Shown here piece by piece: positions 10,873 through 23,106 of a stretch of DNA of 64,000 nucleotides (the stretch's first letter is position 1; each line of letters opens with the position of its first letter). The position numbers and the translations under genes are program-made. Origin of the DNA: Heterocephalus glaber (lineage: Eukaryota; Chordata; Mammalia; Rodentia; Bathyergidae); the NCBI RefSeq assembly GCF_000247695.1, contig NW_004624730.1:34104582-34168581 (forward strand), in the 5' to 3' direction. The notes beneath the pieces are model-generated. The model saw nothing but the letters and a program-made list of their open reading frames with translations. It was not told where the DNA came from and did no database searches.

Positions 10873-11779
10873 TCACAGTGTTAACTAGAGGTTATATTAT
10901 AGTAATATATAGGAAAATATAACTCCCAGTCTCCGAAATGTCAGATGTATTGAGTCCATATCCCCAAAATATCGAAGAATGAATTCCAAGGGACACACAA
11001 GGTTAAGAATAGGAAAGGTTGATTAAGAGAGAGCTCCTGAGAGACAGGAGGGTCTGTCCTGAGTGAGTGGCCACCACTGCTCTTTGTCAGGGGTAATTTA
11101 TACTGTAAAATCACAACATGGGTACAGTATGGTCAAACTACAATCAACCTATAAACTATAATCAACCTAAAAAATTACAAGTATAGCTTTTTGGCTAATA
11201 CTGACCCAATAGGGAAATGAATCACACAGCAAGGGTACATGGAAGGATCAAAGGTATTCTTGGAAAAGGAGGGGCGTATGGGCCCAGATGTACTGGTCAC
11301 CCACCTACCTATGCACCTGCTGCCTATCTGGGCCCACTGGACCAGAGGGTGCTAATTATAGTAGAATCTCAAGTTGTGGTTTACCTTGCAGGCCTGGTTA
11401 CTGTGTTTCTATCCTGAGGTCTGGCTTTCTTCAGATTTGCCTCCGGCCATAATACTGATGTCTCTATTTTTTGTGCTGATTTCCTTGTGGGCCCAATCCC
11501 CACTAACTTTATATTAATTTCTATCTAATTTAGCTGCTTATAATAATAATACGGAGCATCAGATTAGGTGAAAACAGAAGAGAAAATGTGGGGAGAAGTG
11601 GACCATTCAAATGGCTAACTTGCAAAGGGTATAAATGGTTCTCAAACTTTATAGCATACCAGAATTGGCTGGAGGGCTGCTTAAAAAATAGACCACTGTG
11701 TCCCACCCCCAGAATTTGCAGTCTACTAGGTCTGAGTGGGCCTCTAGGATTTGCATTTGGAACAAATCCCCAAGGGATG

Positions 11780-11866
11780 GGCCGGGCTGGGGATTTATCT
11801 CAGTGGCGCTGGCACCTGCCTTGCAAGCCCAAGGTCCTGAGTTCGATTCCCAGGTACCAAAAAAAC
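11780..11866 (+). mobile_element. tRNA-derived (ID-like) SINE
   Basis: It starts 'gggccgggctggggattta' and ends 'gattcccaggtaccaaaaaa'. The flanks repeat 'cccaaggg', the likely target duplication. Confidence 0.93.
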
Positions 11867-12959
11867 CCAAGGGCTGCTGATGCCGCCAGTCTATCAGCTA
11901 CACTTTGAACCAGGTAAACAAGTAAAGTGGTTCTAAGTCCTGGCCACACAGTAGACTCAGGTGGGCTAAGTTTCTAAAATACGGACGCCAGGCCCTCACC
12001 TCAAAATTCTCATACAACAGAGGGGTTAGGGGAGCCTGGGCATGGGTAGTTTTTAAGGCACACCCCACTGCAGCTGCTTCTAGTGTGCAGCAGGTTTGAG
12101 AGCCACGCGGGCTGAGCCTTCTGCAAGATCAGGGAGTTTGGGGATGGGCAGTTAGATACTGTCTCGGGGTAGCAGATTTAATCATGTTTGCCTGAGTGTC
12201 TTCCTTCAGGGGCTCATGAATTTTCACCAAATAATCTTTCTAGTGTCCTCTCCCTACTCAGAAACAATGCATTGCCTAAGACACCTTTCAAATGCATTTC
12301 CACGATACACAAGTCAAAAACAGTACGCAGAGTGGACTTTTTTCTTTCAACAATGCTGCCCTCTAGCGTCCATACATATTAGAATTGTGCATAACACACC
12401 TCGGCTATCAATATGGTTATTTCCAATTAATAGTTAAACAACTTGGGAAAATTTTCTCTGACCTAAAAAATAATGAGCTAATTTACTACGAATTAATTAA
12501 AATTTAATCTGGGGTTGTGTGACGCTCCAGCTGTGGCCTGTTCTCCCTCCACTTCTCCCTGCTGTCTGTGCTGCTGCTTCCTTAGAGGAATGGAACTCCA
12601 GGAGTCCTTCCCTGCTTCCACCCAGTCCTCCTCAGTCAAGGCCAAAAGATCCCTGAGGAGTTACAGGCGGGGCAGCTGGAGGGCTTGGGCATGGGAGTGT
12701 CACGGAGGTGGCCTCACTTTTGCCTCACTTCTCAAACCACCTCCTTTTACCGGAGTCACAGTTTACTGAGAATAGAAACCACCAGACAGGAGCTTCCATG
12801 CCTCCCATGAGTTCTACAAACCCAGCTCATCCTCTCGGCCCAAAAGAAATGTCCCACGCCACCCAGCTGCATTTCCTCCTCTATCGCACGCTGTCCAGTC
12901 CGAGTCCTCCCTCTCCCTTCCTCCCCTCCCAACTCCCTGGTCCAGCTCATTCCTAACTC

Positions 12960-14320
12960 CTTTCTAGCTCACCCCTGATGACACACAGGTGGACTCTTAC
13001 TTCTTCCATCTAAAACTCTCCTTTTGCACTAAACACCCCTCAGCTACTGCCCAATTTCTCTTCTTTATTCACTTGCAAACCTGTTGGAAGCTTCATCCTC
13101 ACAGGCTGTCTCTAAAGCCTTCCCTGGCCCCACCATTCGGCCATTTCCTCAACCTGACCTTGGTTCCATCTCACTGAGACTGCTGCCTGCACATGTACAC
13201 TGGCATGTACCCCCTGACCTAGTTGTGCACAGCGTTCCGCCCTGTAGGCACACTCCTGGCAGCACCTTCTGTTCTTGGTTCTGAAATATCCCTCTCCCCT
13301 CTGGCTTCCTTCCTGCCCCTCTGGCTTCTGATCAACCAGCATGCTGCACAGAGTTCTCTCTCTGACCCCAGCAAGCAACGACAACCTTCTCTCTCTCTTC
13401 TCTCAGACTTGCCTTAGGTAGTTTCATCCTCTGCCATGAATTTAGAGTAGACTGATAACTAATAAACACACCACATCCAGCAGATCATTCATCCTCTATG
13501 TGCCCAATTATACCAACTCAACATCCCCCCTTTAGTATCTCACAGGAATTGCACGTCAAAAAGAACCCTTGATTTTCCTCCCAAAACCGTTCCTCTCTCA
13601 TCAAATAGCCAGGCAGCTGGAAGATGGACTACTCCCTTTCCCTTACTTACCACACTGTCTTTACTGACATCATCCTACTATAACTCCCCCCTTGCCCACC
13701 TGGAATGTAGCAGTGCCTTCCTAAAGATCATCCTGGTTTCTCAGCCCTCCCTTTCTTTACTGATCCTCCACAGCATAGGCAAAGATGGTGTTCTGAGATG
13801 TAGACTAGGACGATCAAATGTCATTCTCTTGCCTAAAAAGAGTCAATGGCTCCATTAAACTTTGAATAATATACAAATAACATAGTTTGCCTTTTGGTAG
13901 CTATATCAATCGCATATCCCTATCCTCCCTCTGTACTAGGCTCCTATCACATGGCTTTTTTCCAGTTGCTGGAATTTACTAGGCCCTGTCCAGCCTCAGG
14001 GACTTTGTACATGCTATTTCCTAAAACATTCTTCCCCTGTTCCCTCATATGACTGGCTTCTTTTATCCCTAAACACAACTCATCAATGAGACCATCCTTG
14101 CCCTAACTAGTCTTCCTTTTCAACTTTGATCTCAGCCTCCTTTGTCTTCTGTATAGCACTTCACATTTCGTAATTACTTGTTTACTTTTCCATCCTCCTC
14201 ATTCAACTTCAGTTTAGGAATTTTGCAGGGTTTTTTGCTCAGAAATGAATCCAGCAATTGGCACAGTGCCTGGCAATGCTTGATTTTTACTGCCTGTGTG
14301 TTGAATAGGTGTGTGAATGT
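12960..14320 (-). mobile_element. L2 LINE relic
   Basis: The plus strand has the pyrimidine-rich order typical of antisense L2. 'agagtcaatggctccattaa' comes first, then 'agcctcagggactttgtaca' and 'tgctatttcctaaaacattc'. It ends 'ggcacagtgcctggcaatgc' and 'gtgttgaataggtg'. Left border uncertain; no intact frame. Confidence 0.65.
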
Positions 14321-16016
14321 ATAGGAAGTCACCACCTCCACCTACCTTAGCTGCACTGGTCCAAGCCTTCAGCAACTTGCACATGGCTAAGCCACCTGAC
14401 TGTACTCATCTTACTTGACTGTAGAGACTGAGACACTGAATAGGGTCAGGATGAGTTTATTTTCTGTGAACCTCTTCAGTGTTTACCCCCGTTTGGCCCA
14501 CCCCAGCATATCTAGTACCAAGAACAACAGACACTGACAAGTATTGTTTGAATGACCTCCTGGCTCAGAAGGAAGCTGTATATGAAGGAAGAGGGACCTG
14601 GCACAATGGTGGAGATGTCTGCTCCAGGCCAGAGATTCAAACAACTATGGCTTTCAACTTCCAGAAAAGTTTCTAATTGGCACTCACTCCATTTGTACTC
14701 TAAAAGAGAGGAAAAGGAGGCTTCTCATTCCTTTTTTTTTATCACATTTATTTAATAAAGGGAAAAATGAACTTCATAATTTAGTTGTTATGATTTAAGA
14801 TTTGGAGATCCTTATCCAAGAAAGAAAAATATTCAGCTTATAAGTCAAAGTCTACCTCTGTTGGACAGCCAATAGTGAATGAAAGCATTCCCATCTTCTG
14901 GAGAACCTGAAGGCAACTTCAAACAGCTTACATAAGCCAAACAACAAAGAACCAAAGACCCTCGGCCTGGCCTTCTCATTCCAAACCCTGTCAAACCCTG
15001 TCCTCTGTCTCCATGAGTAATAAAAATAAAAATTCATCAACCTCAACTCTATTTTGAGACAAGGATTGGATTTTTCTAAAGGACATTTAACCTACTGATA
15101 TTACTGGGACATAGAGAAGCCCCAAGGTCATATGATCCCTTGAAAATGTCAAATGACTTGGCATGCTGTTCATCCAAACAACTGACCTGCTTTGCAGAAA
15201 AAATCCAATCTTGTCTGTAAATTTTTGCTAAATTGAACTTAAGGTTCTTCCTGCTCCTCTAGCTCTGCATCACATCTGGCTGGTGCCAAGAGTATTAGCT
15301 CAGCTCCACCCCTCTGGGGAGAGGATTCATTTTCCTGTTTAGGAAATGTGATGTCAACCTGAAAGAGCCTGATGAACAAACTGGGTGGGCCCACCAGCAG
15401 GCCCTGGTGAAATCAATTACATGGGTGTCTTAGAACAAAATTTGGTTCAAAGTGGTCAAGGACAGGGTGTGTCACTGAAGGCTTTGAGCCCCTGTGGCTG
15501 CAGCTGTTTGTTCAGCATTAATATGTTTATCTTTCTGCTAAACACACTGTTACTGAGTCATCTCTATTAAACAGCTACTCAGTGTGAGGCCCAGCTCTGC
15601 AAATCCAACATACAAAGAAAGACAGGCCTTCCATCCTCAATGACCTTACATTCTACAAAGTCAAAACAAATGCTTTTCCTCATTTCTCACTTTGGTGAGC
15701 AAGTACTCCAGATTCTGAGAGAGTAATTATGTGTTCTTTAATCAGACCAAGAACCATCAAGCAATACAAAGAAGAACTTAAAGTGATCATAATATTTTAA
15801 TACCAATTAACATTGCTGCTGAAAACTGAAAGTGGAACATAAACCTCCAAATCATGAATATTACATGTTAGACTATTATGTTATCACTAATATCAAAGTA
15901 ATGATATTGATCACACAAATAATTGCATTAAACTTTTAAACTTTGGGGATGGGGAAAAAAACCACACAACTTGGAACAGTAGAGAAACTCTTGGAATATT
16001 GTTTGGCCTTCCATAG

Positions 16017-16102
16017 AAATTGTTCGAGCCATGACACATGTGATAAACCAAGGCATGGCGATGTACTGGGGCACCTCAAGGTGGAGCGCTATGGAGATCA
16101 TG
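16017..16102 (+). CDS. KCNAB1: KCNAB1 coding exon 9 (86 bp)
   Basis: Internal exon of the Kv channel beta-1 subunit, a cytoplasmic protein with an aldo-keto-reductase fold. It docks under Kv1 channels, binds NADPH and, through its N-terminus (not in this window), speeds inactivation. The exon follows the acceptor 'ccttccatag' and ends at the donor 'gtaagc'. It starts with the last two bases of a split Glu codon and then encodes 28 residues, beginning IVRAMTHV and ending RWSAMEIM. The GTSRW motif contains the Ser-Arg pair that contacts the cofactor in the family. In the 401-residue isoform this would be residues 203-230. Exon number assumes the usual 14-exon gene. Confidence 0.97.
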
Positions 16103-16752
16103 GTAAGCTAATTTCTATTTTTAAATGGTTATTGAATATCTTATTATTATTATTCAGATACCATGTGTAAATTATAACATCTTTTGCAAACTTTTCTCAA
16201 AAGCCCTATGCCATTGGAATTCTAAGATCAATTCCATCATTAAAGAGATGAATATTGGGGCTGGAGCTCATCAGTTCAGAATACAACATGAAGAGCTCAG
16301 GCCTCTTAAAAGAATCATATTCTTTGGTGGCAAGAGGGTAAAGTGAACTTCATAACTAATGAGATATATGATTATTCTTGTTTAAAAACTATATTAATAA
16401 CTGCACTGTTTGTAACTCATTACAGATCGTTTTTATGTTAAAATTTTATTTCTTTAGAAACCTAAAAATAATCAAACCACATTTTTGTTATAATAGTCCA
16501 TAACTCATACTTTGATTAATTTGCTCTAGACCTTACTAAGTCCAAATCCTTCCAAAGAATAATAAGAATTTCCTACATTCAGTATTGCTGTTGGTGAAAT
16601 CAATACTCATAACTTTGCTTGTTATTTGGCATCCTATGTGTTCCTTGGTTTGTATTGACTTCACTGAAATGAGCATTTCACATGCAAATGAATTACAGTG
16701 AAGCCTTATTGCTAATCAGTCTAAATTCAGTTGCAATCTTGTTTCTCCCTAG
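16103..16752 (+). other. KCNAB1: KCNAB1 intron 9 (650 bp)
   Basis: GT-AG intron ('gtaagc' to 'ttctccctag'). It is AT-rich unique sequence; I see no repeat or RNA gene in it. Confidence 0.93.
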
Positions 16753-16873
16753 GAAGCCTATTCTGTAGCAAGACAGTTCAATATGATCCCTCCGGTCTGT
16801 GAACAAGCTGAGTACCATCTTTTCCAGAGAGAGAAGGTGGAGGTCCAGCTGCCTGAGCTCTACCATAAAATAG
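16753..16873 (+). CDS. KCNAB1: KCNAB1 coding exon 10 (121 bp)
   Basis: Encodes 40 residues, from [14 protein letters not shown] to ELYHKI, plus the first base of a split Gly codon. The CEQAEYH segment contains the Gln that stacks near the NADPH nicotinamide in the family. The frame joins exon 9 without loss (phase 0 at the start). Acceptor 'ttctccctag', donor 'gtaatc'. The sequence is as I recall human KCNAB1 and shows no disruption. It would be residues 231-270 of the 401-residue isoform. Confidence 0.98.
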
Positions 16874-17953
16874 GTAATCTTCAAAAGTACATCTACTACT
16901 TTTAACAATAGCAAAATTAATGAGTTAGAAAATAAGTTTTAGTAAAATGCTTTCCTAAATGTTCCTAAGTAATATAAGGATTATAAGAACTATGTATCCC
17001 AGAGACTAGCAAAATCAAATGTGCCTCTATTTAGTCTACGGGGTATCACTGATGAAATCCACAGAGTTGTGAACTGTGACTGGCATATAAGCTGTACTTG
17101 GTAGCTGTTCAAAAAACGTATACACAGTAAAGGGAAAAAAATCCGTGGACAAACTCATTCAGTATTCACCCAAGCATGCAACTTGGAACGGACTGAGTGC
17201 CTTTCCAAAATATAATGGATATACACATCTGTATCTCTTACTGTGCTTGGCACCGAGTTTGATATAAGGAATTCAACAACAGTTAACAAGCCAGACAATA
17301 TATATTTGTGTAGAAATAACGCTCTCAGACAGAGGGGAAAAATATATACACAATATAAACACAAGAAATTTGGGCCTAGGAAAAACATGAATAAGCCATG
17401 TTTTCAGACTTACATACTAAAGGATATCTTTTATCTTATATTTCTACATAAAATGTATAAAAGTTAATATCAGAGATAACTTTCTTTCTCAGAATTGACA
17501 GGAAAATGCCAGATAAGAAAAAAAGATAAAAATTCAACAAGAACAACTGTTATTACTATCACTTACTGAGTGTTTACTAGGCACTGCATTTGTGCTGTGT
17601 ACCAGCCAACACATTAAGCACTGAAAGGACAAGAGAAGCACTGAATTTTTGTGCAAGTGAAAGTGTTTATCTCTCTGTCCATGAATCTTATACATCAAAA
17701 CATCATAGATAAGTCACACCTTCGGGGCTTGCTTTTATGACTCATTCCAAGAACTGACAGTACATGTTTAATTGGTTTATAAAAGAATGAAATACAATTT
17801 GCAAATGTAAAAATGTCATGGAAAGATATATGCTGGTATTAACTCATTTATCTGGCCAGCTTTTCTCTATAACCAAACAAATTGTGTTTAAACACCCACA
17901 GTCTTTTGATCCCAGTTGGTATGAGCAATTTTTTATGGTTTTCCCTTCTGTAG
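16874..17953 (+). other. KCNAB1: KCNAB1 intron 10 (1080 bp)
   Basis: GT-AG intron from 'gtaatc' to 'cccttctgtag'. AT-rich; no repeat recognised. A short frame that overlaps its end (17818-18099) is exon 11 read through both splice sites. Confidence 0.93.
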
Positions 17954-18048
17954 GGGTTGGCGCAATGACATGGTCTCCACTTGCCTGTGGAATCATCTCA
18001 GGAAAATATGGAAATGGGGTGCCTGAAAGCTCCAGGGCTTCGCTGAAG
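17954..18048 (+). CDS. KCNAB1: KCNAB1 coding exon 11 (95 bp)
   Basis: It completes the split Gly codon with two bases, then encodes 31 residues, [12 protein letters not shown] through [19 protein letters not shown] is the cofactor-binding loop of the Kv-beta/AKR fold. The [13 protein letters not shown] stretch is the beta-1 version; beta-2 differs here, which is why I call KCNAB1 rather than KCNAB2 or KCNAB3. Acceptor 'cttctgtag', donor 'gtattt'. It would be residues 272-302 of the 401-residue isoform. Confidence 0.98.
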
Positions 18049-19341
18049 GTATTTTCAACTTCTAGAGAAGAGTCTGGGCTGGGGAAGAAGATTGATTAAA
18101 TCACTGCAGCAGCCTAGGGCTGACCAACTCAGACACACTGTGGCCTTGTCCAGGCTGGTGAATTCTGGCAGCCTTCTTCCAACTCTCTGAGGTCTCCGAT
18201 CCTGGCCAGGAATCAGTCAGCTCCTTGTAATCTGCATAGAAAAGTCTCTTCCTTCCTCTAGGGGCTGGGAAAAAGTGTCCAGTGACCCAGTTGGACTTGC
18301 GGAGTTCCAATCCCTACATTGTTAATTATTCTTATGTTGAGGAAAACATTTATTTCATTCCTTATTTGAAACTGACAAAATTTAAAGTTCCTTGTCTATG
18401 GAAGAGGATCTAATTTTCCTTTTCTTGACAAAACAAAATTTAAGCTATAAAGGCTTACTCCATATGAGGCAAACAGTTGTAGCAAAACATGATGATTTGA
18501 GGTTTGAGATATAAGACATTTTTTTTATTGTGTGTTGGAGGCAGGGTTAAGGAGGGACCGCCTCAGGAGACAGATACAAAGTTTCCATCATTGGGGCTCC
18601 ATGATTGTCATTTGTAGAGACCCATTCTGGGCATTGGCAATTTACAGTTTAAATTCTGCTCTGAAGAATAATGGCATTCAAGATCATAAAAAAAAAATTA
18701 CCTCCATTCAAGACATGTTGATGATTAATTTATTGGTGAGCATTCCAAACATCTTTCCTTATAAAAACATGTCTTTTTTTTTAAATGTGAGAGAATGTGT
18801 AATAAATTAGAGTCACAAACTGTTCTATACTGTCAAGCAAGAAAAAATATAGGCATTTTAAAAATTCAGTCAAGCAAAGTCCTTCTAAGAGAACACATAT
18901 GCATGACCCAGCTCCAAGCCTCCATTAGCGCTGAGTCAGTGGAGGAAGAGCTCACATTGAGACTGAACTACCAATCCTTTAATAAATGGAAGGGTGACCA
19001 CCACGGGCTTCCTAATCAGAACCTTCTCAATGTTCCAGGTATTTCACTTCTTTTCTCGCCTGCAACAGTTCAGCATTTAGCTTGTTCATTCTCTAAAATA
19101 ATCTAATATAAATATGTCCTAAAGCATGTTGACATGGCCTTGTTCATGGTTTTATATTATCACAAAACACAATCATCCTAGAATATTAAGGAAGATCTTG
19201 TTCCTCAAGATTAAAGAACCAATCTAAACAAGTCCACTTGAGAAAAATCAAAAGCATATTAGGTAAGAACATATAATAGGAGAAAGACAAGGTAGTGAAG
19301 AAGAAAAGGATAGAAGAGAAGCATTAAGAATCATGAATTTA

Positions 19342-19456
19342 AGCCTGGTGTGGTGAGTGATGTATGCCTGTTATTCCAACAGGCAAGAGGCTGAGGCGGG
19401 AAGATTGCTACAAGTCTGAGGCCAGCCTAGCTACATAGTAAGTTCAGAGCAAACCT
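19342..19456 (+). mobile_element. B1-type SINE, diverged
   Basis: 'gcctggtgtggtgagtgatg' at the start and 'gaggctgaggcgggaagatt' in the middle, then 'gaggccagcctagctacata'. It is followed directly by a MIR/L2-like scrap, 'gagcacctactatgtgccaa' (19457-19530). Confidence 0.85.
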
Positions 19457-19574
19457 GAGCACCTACTATGTGCCAAGTACCAGTCTAAGTGTTTTCATTC
19501 ATCTTCCTTTATCTTCACAAAGAGAAATGGATATATTGGCTTTTAGTCAATTATAGCTAAGCTAAATTGCTATA

Positions 19575-19860
19575 CAGGTATTCCTTGTCTAACAGTGGGG
19601 TTCAAGTCTGATAAACCAATTGTAATTTGAAAATATGCTAAGTCAAAAAACTCACTTAATACACCAAACCTACAAGAACACCATAGTTCAGCGTAACCTA
19701 CCTTAAATGTGCTCAAAACACATTAGCCTACAATCTGACAAAAATCATCAAAGACTATTTCATACTAACGTGTTGGATAGTTCATGTAACTTATAGAATA
19801 CTGTACTGAGAATGAAAAACAGAAGTTGTATAAGTATACTTTCACACCATCATAAAGTAA
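19575..19860. mobile_element. Old DNA-transposon relic, family not identified
   Basis: The stretch 'ttccttgtctaacagtgggg' then 'ttgtaatttgaaaatatgct' and 'aatactgtactgagaatgaa' resembles an old repeat common to mammals. I cannot name the family with certainty. No reading frame. Confidence 0.4.
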
Positions 19861-21466
19861 AAAAAAAATTCTAGATCAAACCATTGTTGAGGCCCATCTG
19901 CACAATCTTTCACAGGCTTTCTGAAAAATTCAAAATACTGCCTCGTATATTCTCAGCCTTTTCCAGATGCAGACACTAGAGCATAAAGACATTAAATAAC
20001 AATTCAAGACCATAAATTCCTAATAAATAATGTTGATGTTAGATGTTTCCTGGCTTTTGGTTAATTATCTTTCCTAAAGACATCTTTGTTTCCCTACAAA
20101 ACCAGGTGTTTTTTTGTTTGTTTGTTTGTTTTACAACAAATAGCTATGCTATATTTAGAGTGAGTGTATTATTATCTAACCTCCATGACTGTCTGAGTAA
20201 AAGCTTCCTAACAGCTGAAAACACTTTCATAAATGCACTAGCAAAAGGAGAAAGAAAAAGAAGGTACAAGCAAAATATCTACATTTTGCTCACGTCTTGA
20301 GACTTTGCAGGAGACTGAGATGAAAGGAGGGGAACTAATCAATCTGGCAGAGGAAATTTCAAGGCAGCCGAATATTGAGGCTGTGGCATGGGTACTGTTG
20401 AGAGTTTTTAGCCAGTTCTACATTAAGAACCAAGAGCAAATGGCACAGCTGAATTATTTTAAAATGTTTGAGTTTTAGAAAGGAAAGCTGTTTATAAAGG
20501 AAGGAAGCTCTAATAGAGTTGAGGCTTGCAAAGTTGGAGCAAAGGAGAGCTTGGTTGCTGAAAAAGGTTAGCATTAAATAGAATAAATACTTTATATCTG
20601 GACACTCGAAAGGTTACCTTGAGGGCATGGGAATAGTCCTTTGCAGACTCCATGGTGGAAAAGTGAAAGACTGCTTTGAGAAGAGAGCCCCAAGGCACCC
20701 TCCTGGAGGCCACCTAGGAAACTGGCTTCCTGGGATTCCATTCACAATGCTCAGTCATCCAAGTACTCAGAGGCCCCTGCAGCCATGATGTAAAAGGGCC
20801 TGGCTACTTGTGAAGCCAGAGGCAGAACTTGGCATCATCCACATGATGTTGGCTTTACAGGCATACAGAATGCAAGAGTTGTGGGATCATGGAGGTTTCC
20901 ACCCAAACTTTAGAAGACAGCCTTGGAGGCTAGGCAGTGTGTCTGTAAGAGGGCAGTAGGGGAAGATGTGAGAGTGAAGCTAAAAGTGCAGTGGAAACCC
21001 CAGGAATTTAAAGAAGTCATCTGAGGAAAGTCAGAGGGAGTGAGCAAAGTCAGCCCAAGAGAAAAGCCATGAGGGCAGCAACCACCAGCAATGCCTTGAG
21101 TTGGGACTGCCCAATCCTTTTGGAGTTCAAATCTCTCAAAACTTGCCCCAAGTGCTGGACACAGAGCTACAAGATTTAGTGTTCATCCTGCTGGGTTTTG
21201 GTCTTGCTTTGGTCCTATAGGTTTCTATCCCTTTTCCTCTGTTTTGGAATGGGAATGTCTAACCTGTGCCATTGTATGTTGGCAGTATTTAACTTCTTTT
21301 TTATTTTTTATAGAGGCTTAAACCTAAGAATTTGCCTTAGGTCTCAGAGGAGACTTTGGACTTGGCCATTTCAGCAGTGTTAGAACTATTAAAACTCTTA
21401 GAATGCATTATATGCATTTTGCATAAAGAGGCATGCATTAGTCTCTGGGGGTCCAGGGAAGAATGT

Positions 21467-21775
21467 TATGGTTTATATCTAGGTGTCTGCCTGAAGCTTC
21501 AAGTGATCATACACAGGCCCTTTGGGAAGTGACTGGCTTATGAGGGTGCTATAGCAGACTTCCCATCAGGAGATAGGGCCTGGTATGAAGAGATGGGTCT
21601 CTGTGGGTATGACCAGGAAGGTTATATTACCCATCTCACCTCCTCCTTTCACTTCTCTCTGCTTCCTCTCTGCCATGCCATGAGTAGGTTCTCCTCTGCT
21701 ATGCCTTTATTTAGATCTTCATCATTTCTCACCAGGTTTACTGCAGTAGCATCTTACTAGACACTAGCAGCACAT
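21467..21775 (+). mobile_element. Possible MaLR-type LTR relic
   Basis: The opening 'tgttatggtttatatctagg' with 'tgtctgcctgaagcttcaag', and the later 'ctgcttcctctctgccatgc', have the layout of a MaLR/ERVL-related solo LTR. Borders and family are uncertain, and no internal retroviral sequence is present. Confidence 0.4.
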
Positions 21776-22194
21776 TTCCTGTATTTTTTAATCACACCTC
21801 ATAGACACTCATGAAAGAGGACTTCCAAATTGCTTCAGAAAATGGCAAGAATGATAGGATAAGAATGCTTAAAGTGAGGAAGAGTATTTTGAGGGAGATT
21901 CATGGCAATGTGTCTAGGGTAAAAATTGTTTACATTCACTATATATTTTGATCACACCTTGTACTTTCTGCTTGAATTCCAATCAAGGACTAACTAGCAG
22001 CTATTAGAGACTTCAGAAAAAGTCTCACAGACTAGTTCCATCTTGATACTGCTACCTATAAGATGGGACACCTAGATAACGGCTACAGTATTTGGGAGAG
22101 GGCAAAGAAATAGCATTAGGAAAATGTAGATAATTTTGTGACTTATGTACAAAAGTAATAGCTCACTAATATGTAGGGGGGAAGCTCATTTAAT

Positions 22195-22350
22195 TGATTC
22201 TCTGACAAATACCTACTGATCAATTATTTAGCACTGGACTCTGCTAGGACTATAGGGATGAATAGGACAGTCTTGACTCTCAAGGAATAGTTCAGGGATT
22301 TATTAGAGAGACAGACACGTGAAAGGTGAGTTATGAAACAACATGGAGTC
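22195..22350 (+). mobile_element. L2-like LINE scrap
   Basis: 'caaatacctactgatcaatt' followed by 'ctctgctaggactataggga' and 'gaataggacagtcttgactc' is the order found at the 3' region of L2. Short and diverged. Confidence 0.4.
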
Positions 22351-22971
22351 CACCAGCACTGTGGACCCATTAGGACCCCAGTAGGTCAGCTAGAAAAGTC
22401 ACACTGAGGAGGGGTTGTCCATGCTCTGTCTGAAAAACTGAAGAGATTTCTCTTTACCCTGGTGTCCCCTACTTAGAGACTCCTCCGTCACTAAGCCCCT
22501 CCCCTGGACCAGCTACAGGGTCAGGGCTAAAGATGTTGATTGCTTCCATATTTGATTAATAGTTTAATTAAGCCTCATCTCTTCTATCTGCTAGCATTTT
22601 CCCAGTTTTAGGCACTTATTTCTAAAACACTTTTGTTCCCCTTGGTATGGGGAAAGCAGTATAACACTCTGCATCTAATTTTTTTAAAGCCCTAACTCCT
22701 TATATATTGCACTGCTTAAAGCAACAATGAGATTGAGGATGGAGAGAGAGGGAGGCAATAAAAATGAATGAATGTTTGATGTTTGTTACTTTTGGATGTC
22801 TGTCCCACAATATGGTATGTGTATTTGTGACACATAAACATATATACAAGTATATACACACACACATATATATATCATACCCCAACCCTAAGAAAAAGAA
22901 TGTTTTGCATGTATTATTTCAAAAATGGAAGAGTTCAGAGTTCAATGAGATTAATAAATCAGCTACTCTTT

Positions 22972-23106
22972 TTTGTTTGTGTTGTTTTTGTTCTTTTGAG
23001 ACAGGGTCTTGGTATGTAGTTCAGGCTGGCATTGAACTTGCAGCAATCCTCCTGCCTCAGCCACCTGAGTCCTAGGATTACAGGTGTACGCCACCGTGCC
23101 TGGCTA
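22972..23106 (-). mobile_element. B1-type SINE
   Basis: The plus strand shows 'ttttgagacagggtcttggt', 'cctcctgcctcagccacctg' and 'ggattacaggtgtacgccac', an antisense B1. 'taaatcag' on each side is a short target duplication. Confidence 0.93.

Larger units (their letters stand above)
1..16016 (+). other. KCNAB1: KCNAB1 intron (partial), upstream of the first visible exon
   Basis: No coding exon of the gene could be recognised here. I looked for the preceding conserved segments of the aldo-keto-reductase fold (around the TTKLYWGG and VDVVFANRPD motifs) and did not see them. The stretch starts with GC-rich tandem repeats. After that it is AT-rich with interspersed repeats: an L1 3' end, tRNA-derived SINEs, MIR and L2 relics and two DNA-transposon relics, listed separately. 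The open frames of 60-110 codons show no protein-like composition. The intron assignment follows from the acceptor at 16015-16016 and the gene's plus-strand direction. Confidence 0.85.

Noticed and set aside
1..16016. Further KCNAB1 exons upstream of 16017
   Set aside because: I searched by eye for the conserved peptides of the preceding exons on the plus strand and did not find them. They are probably left of the window, although very short exons could be missed.
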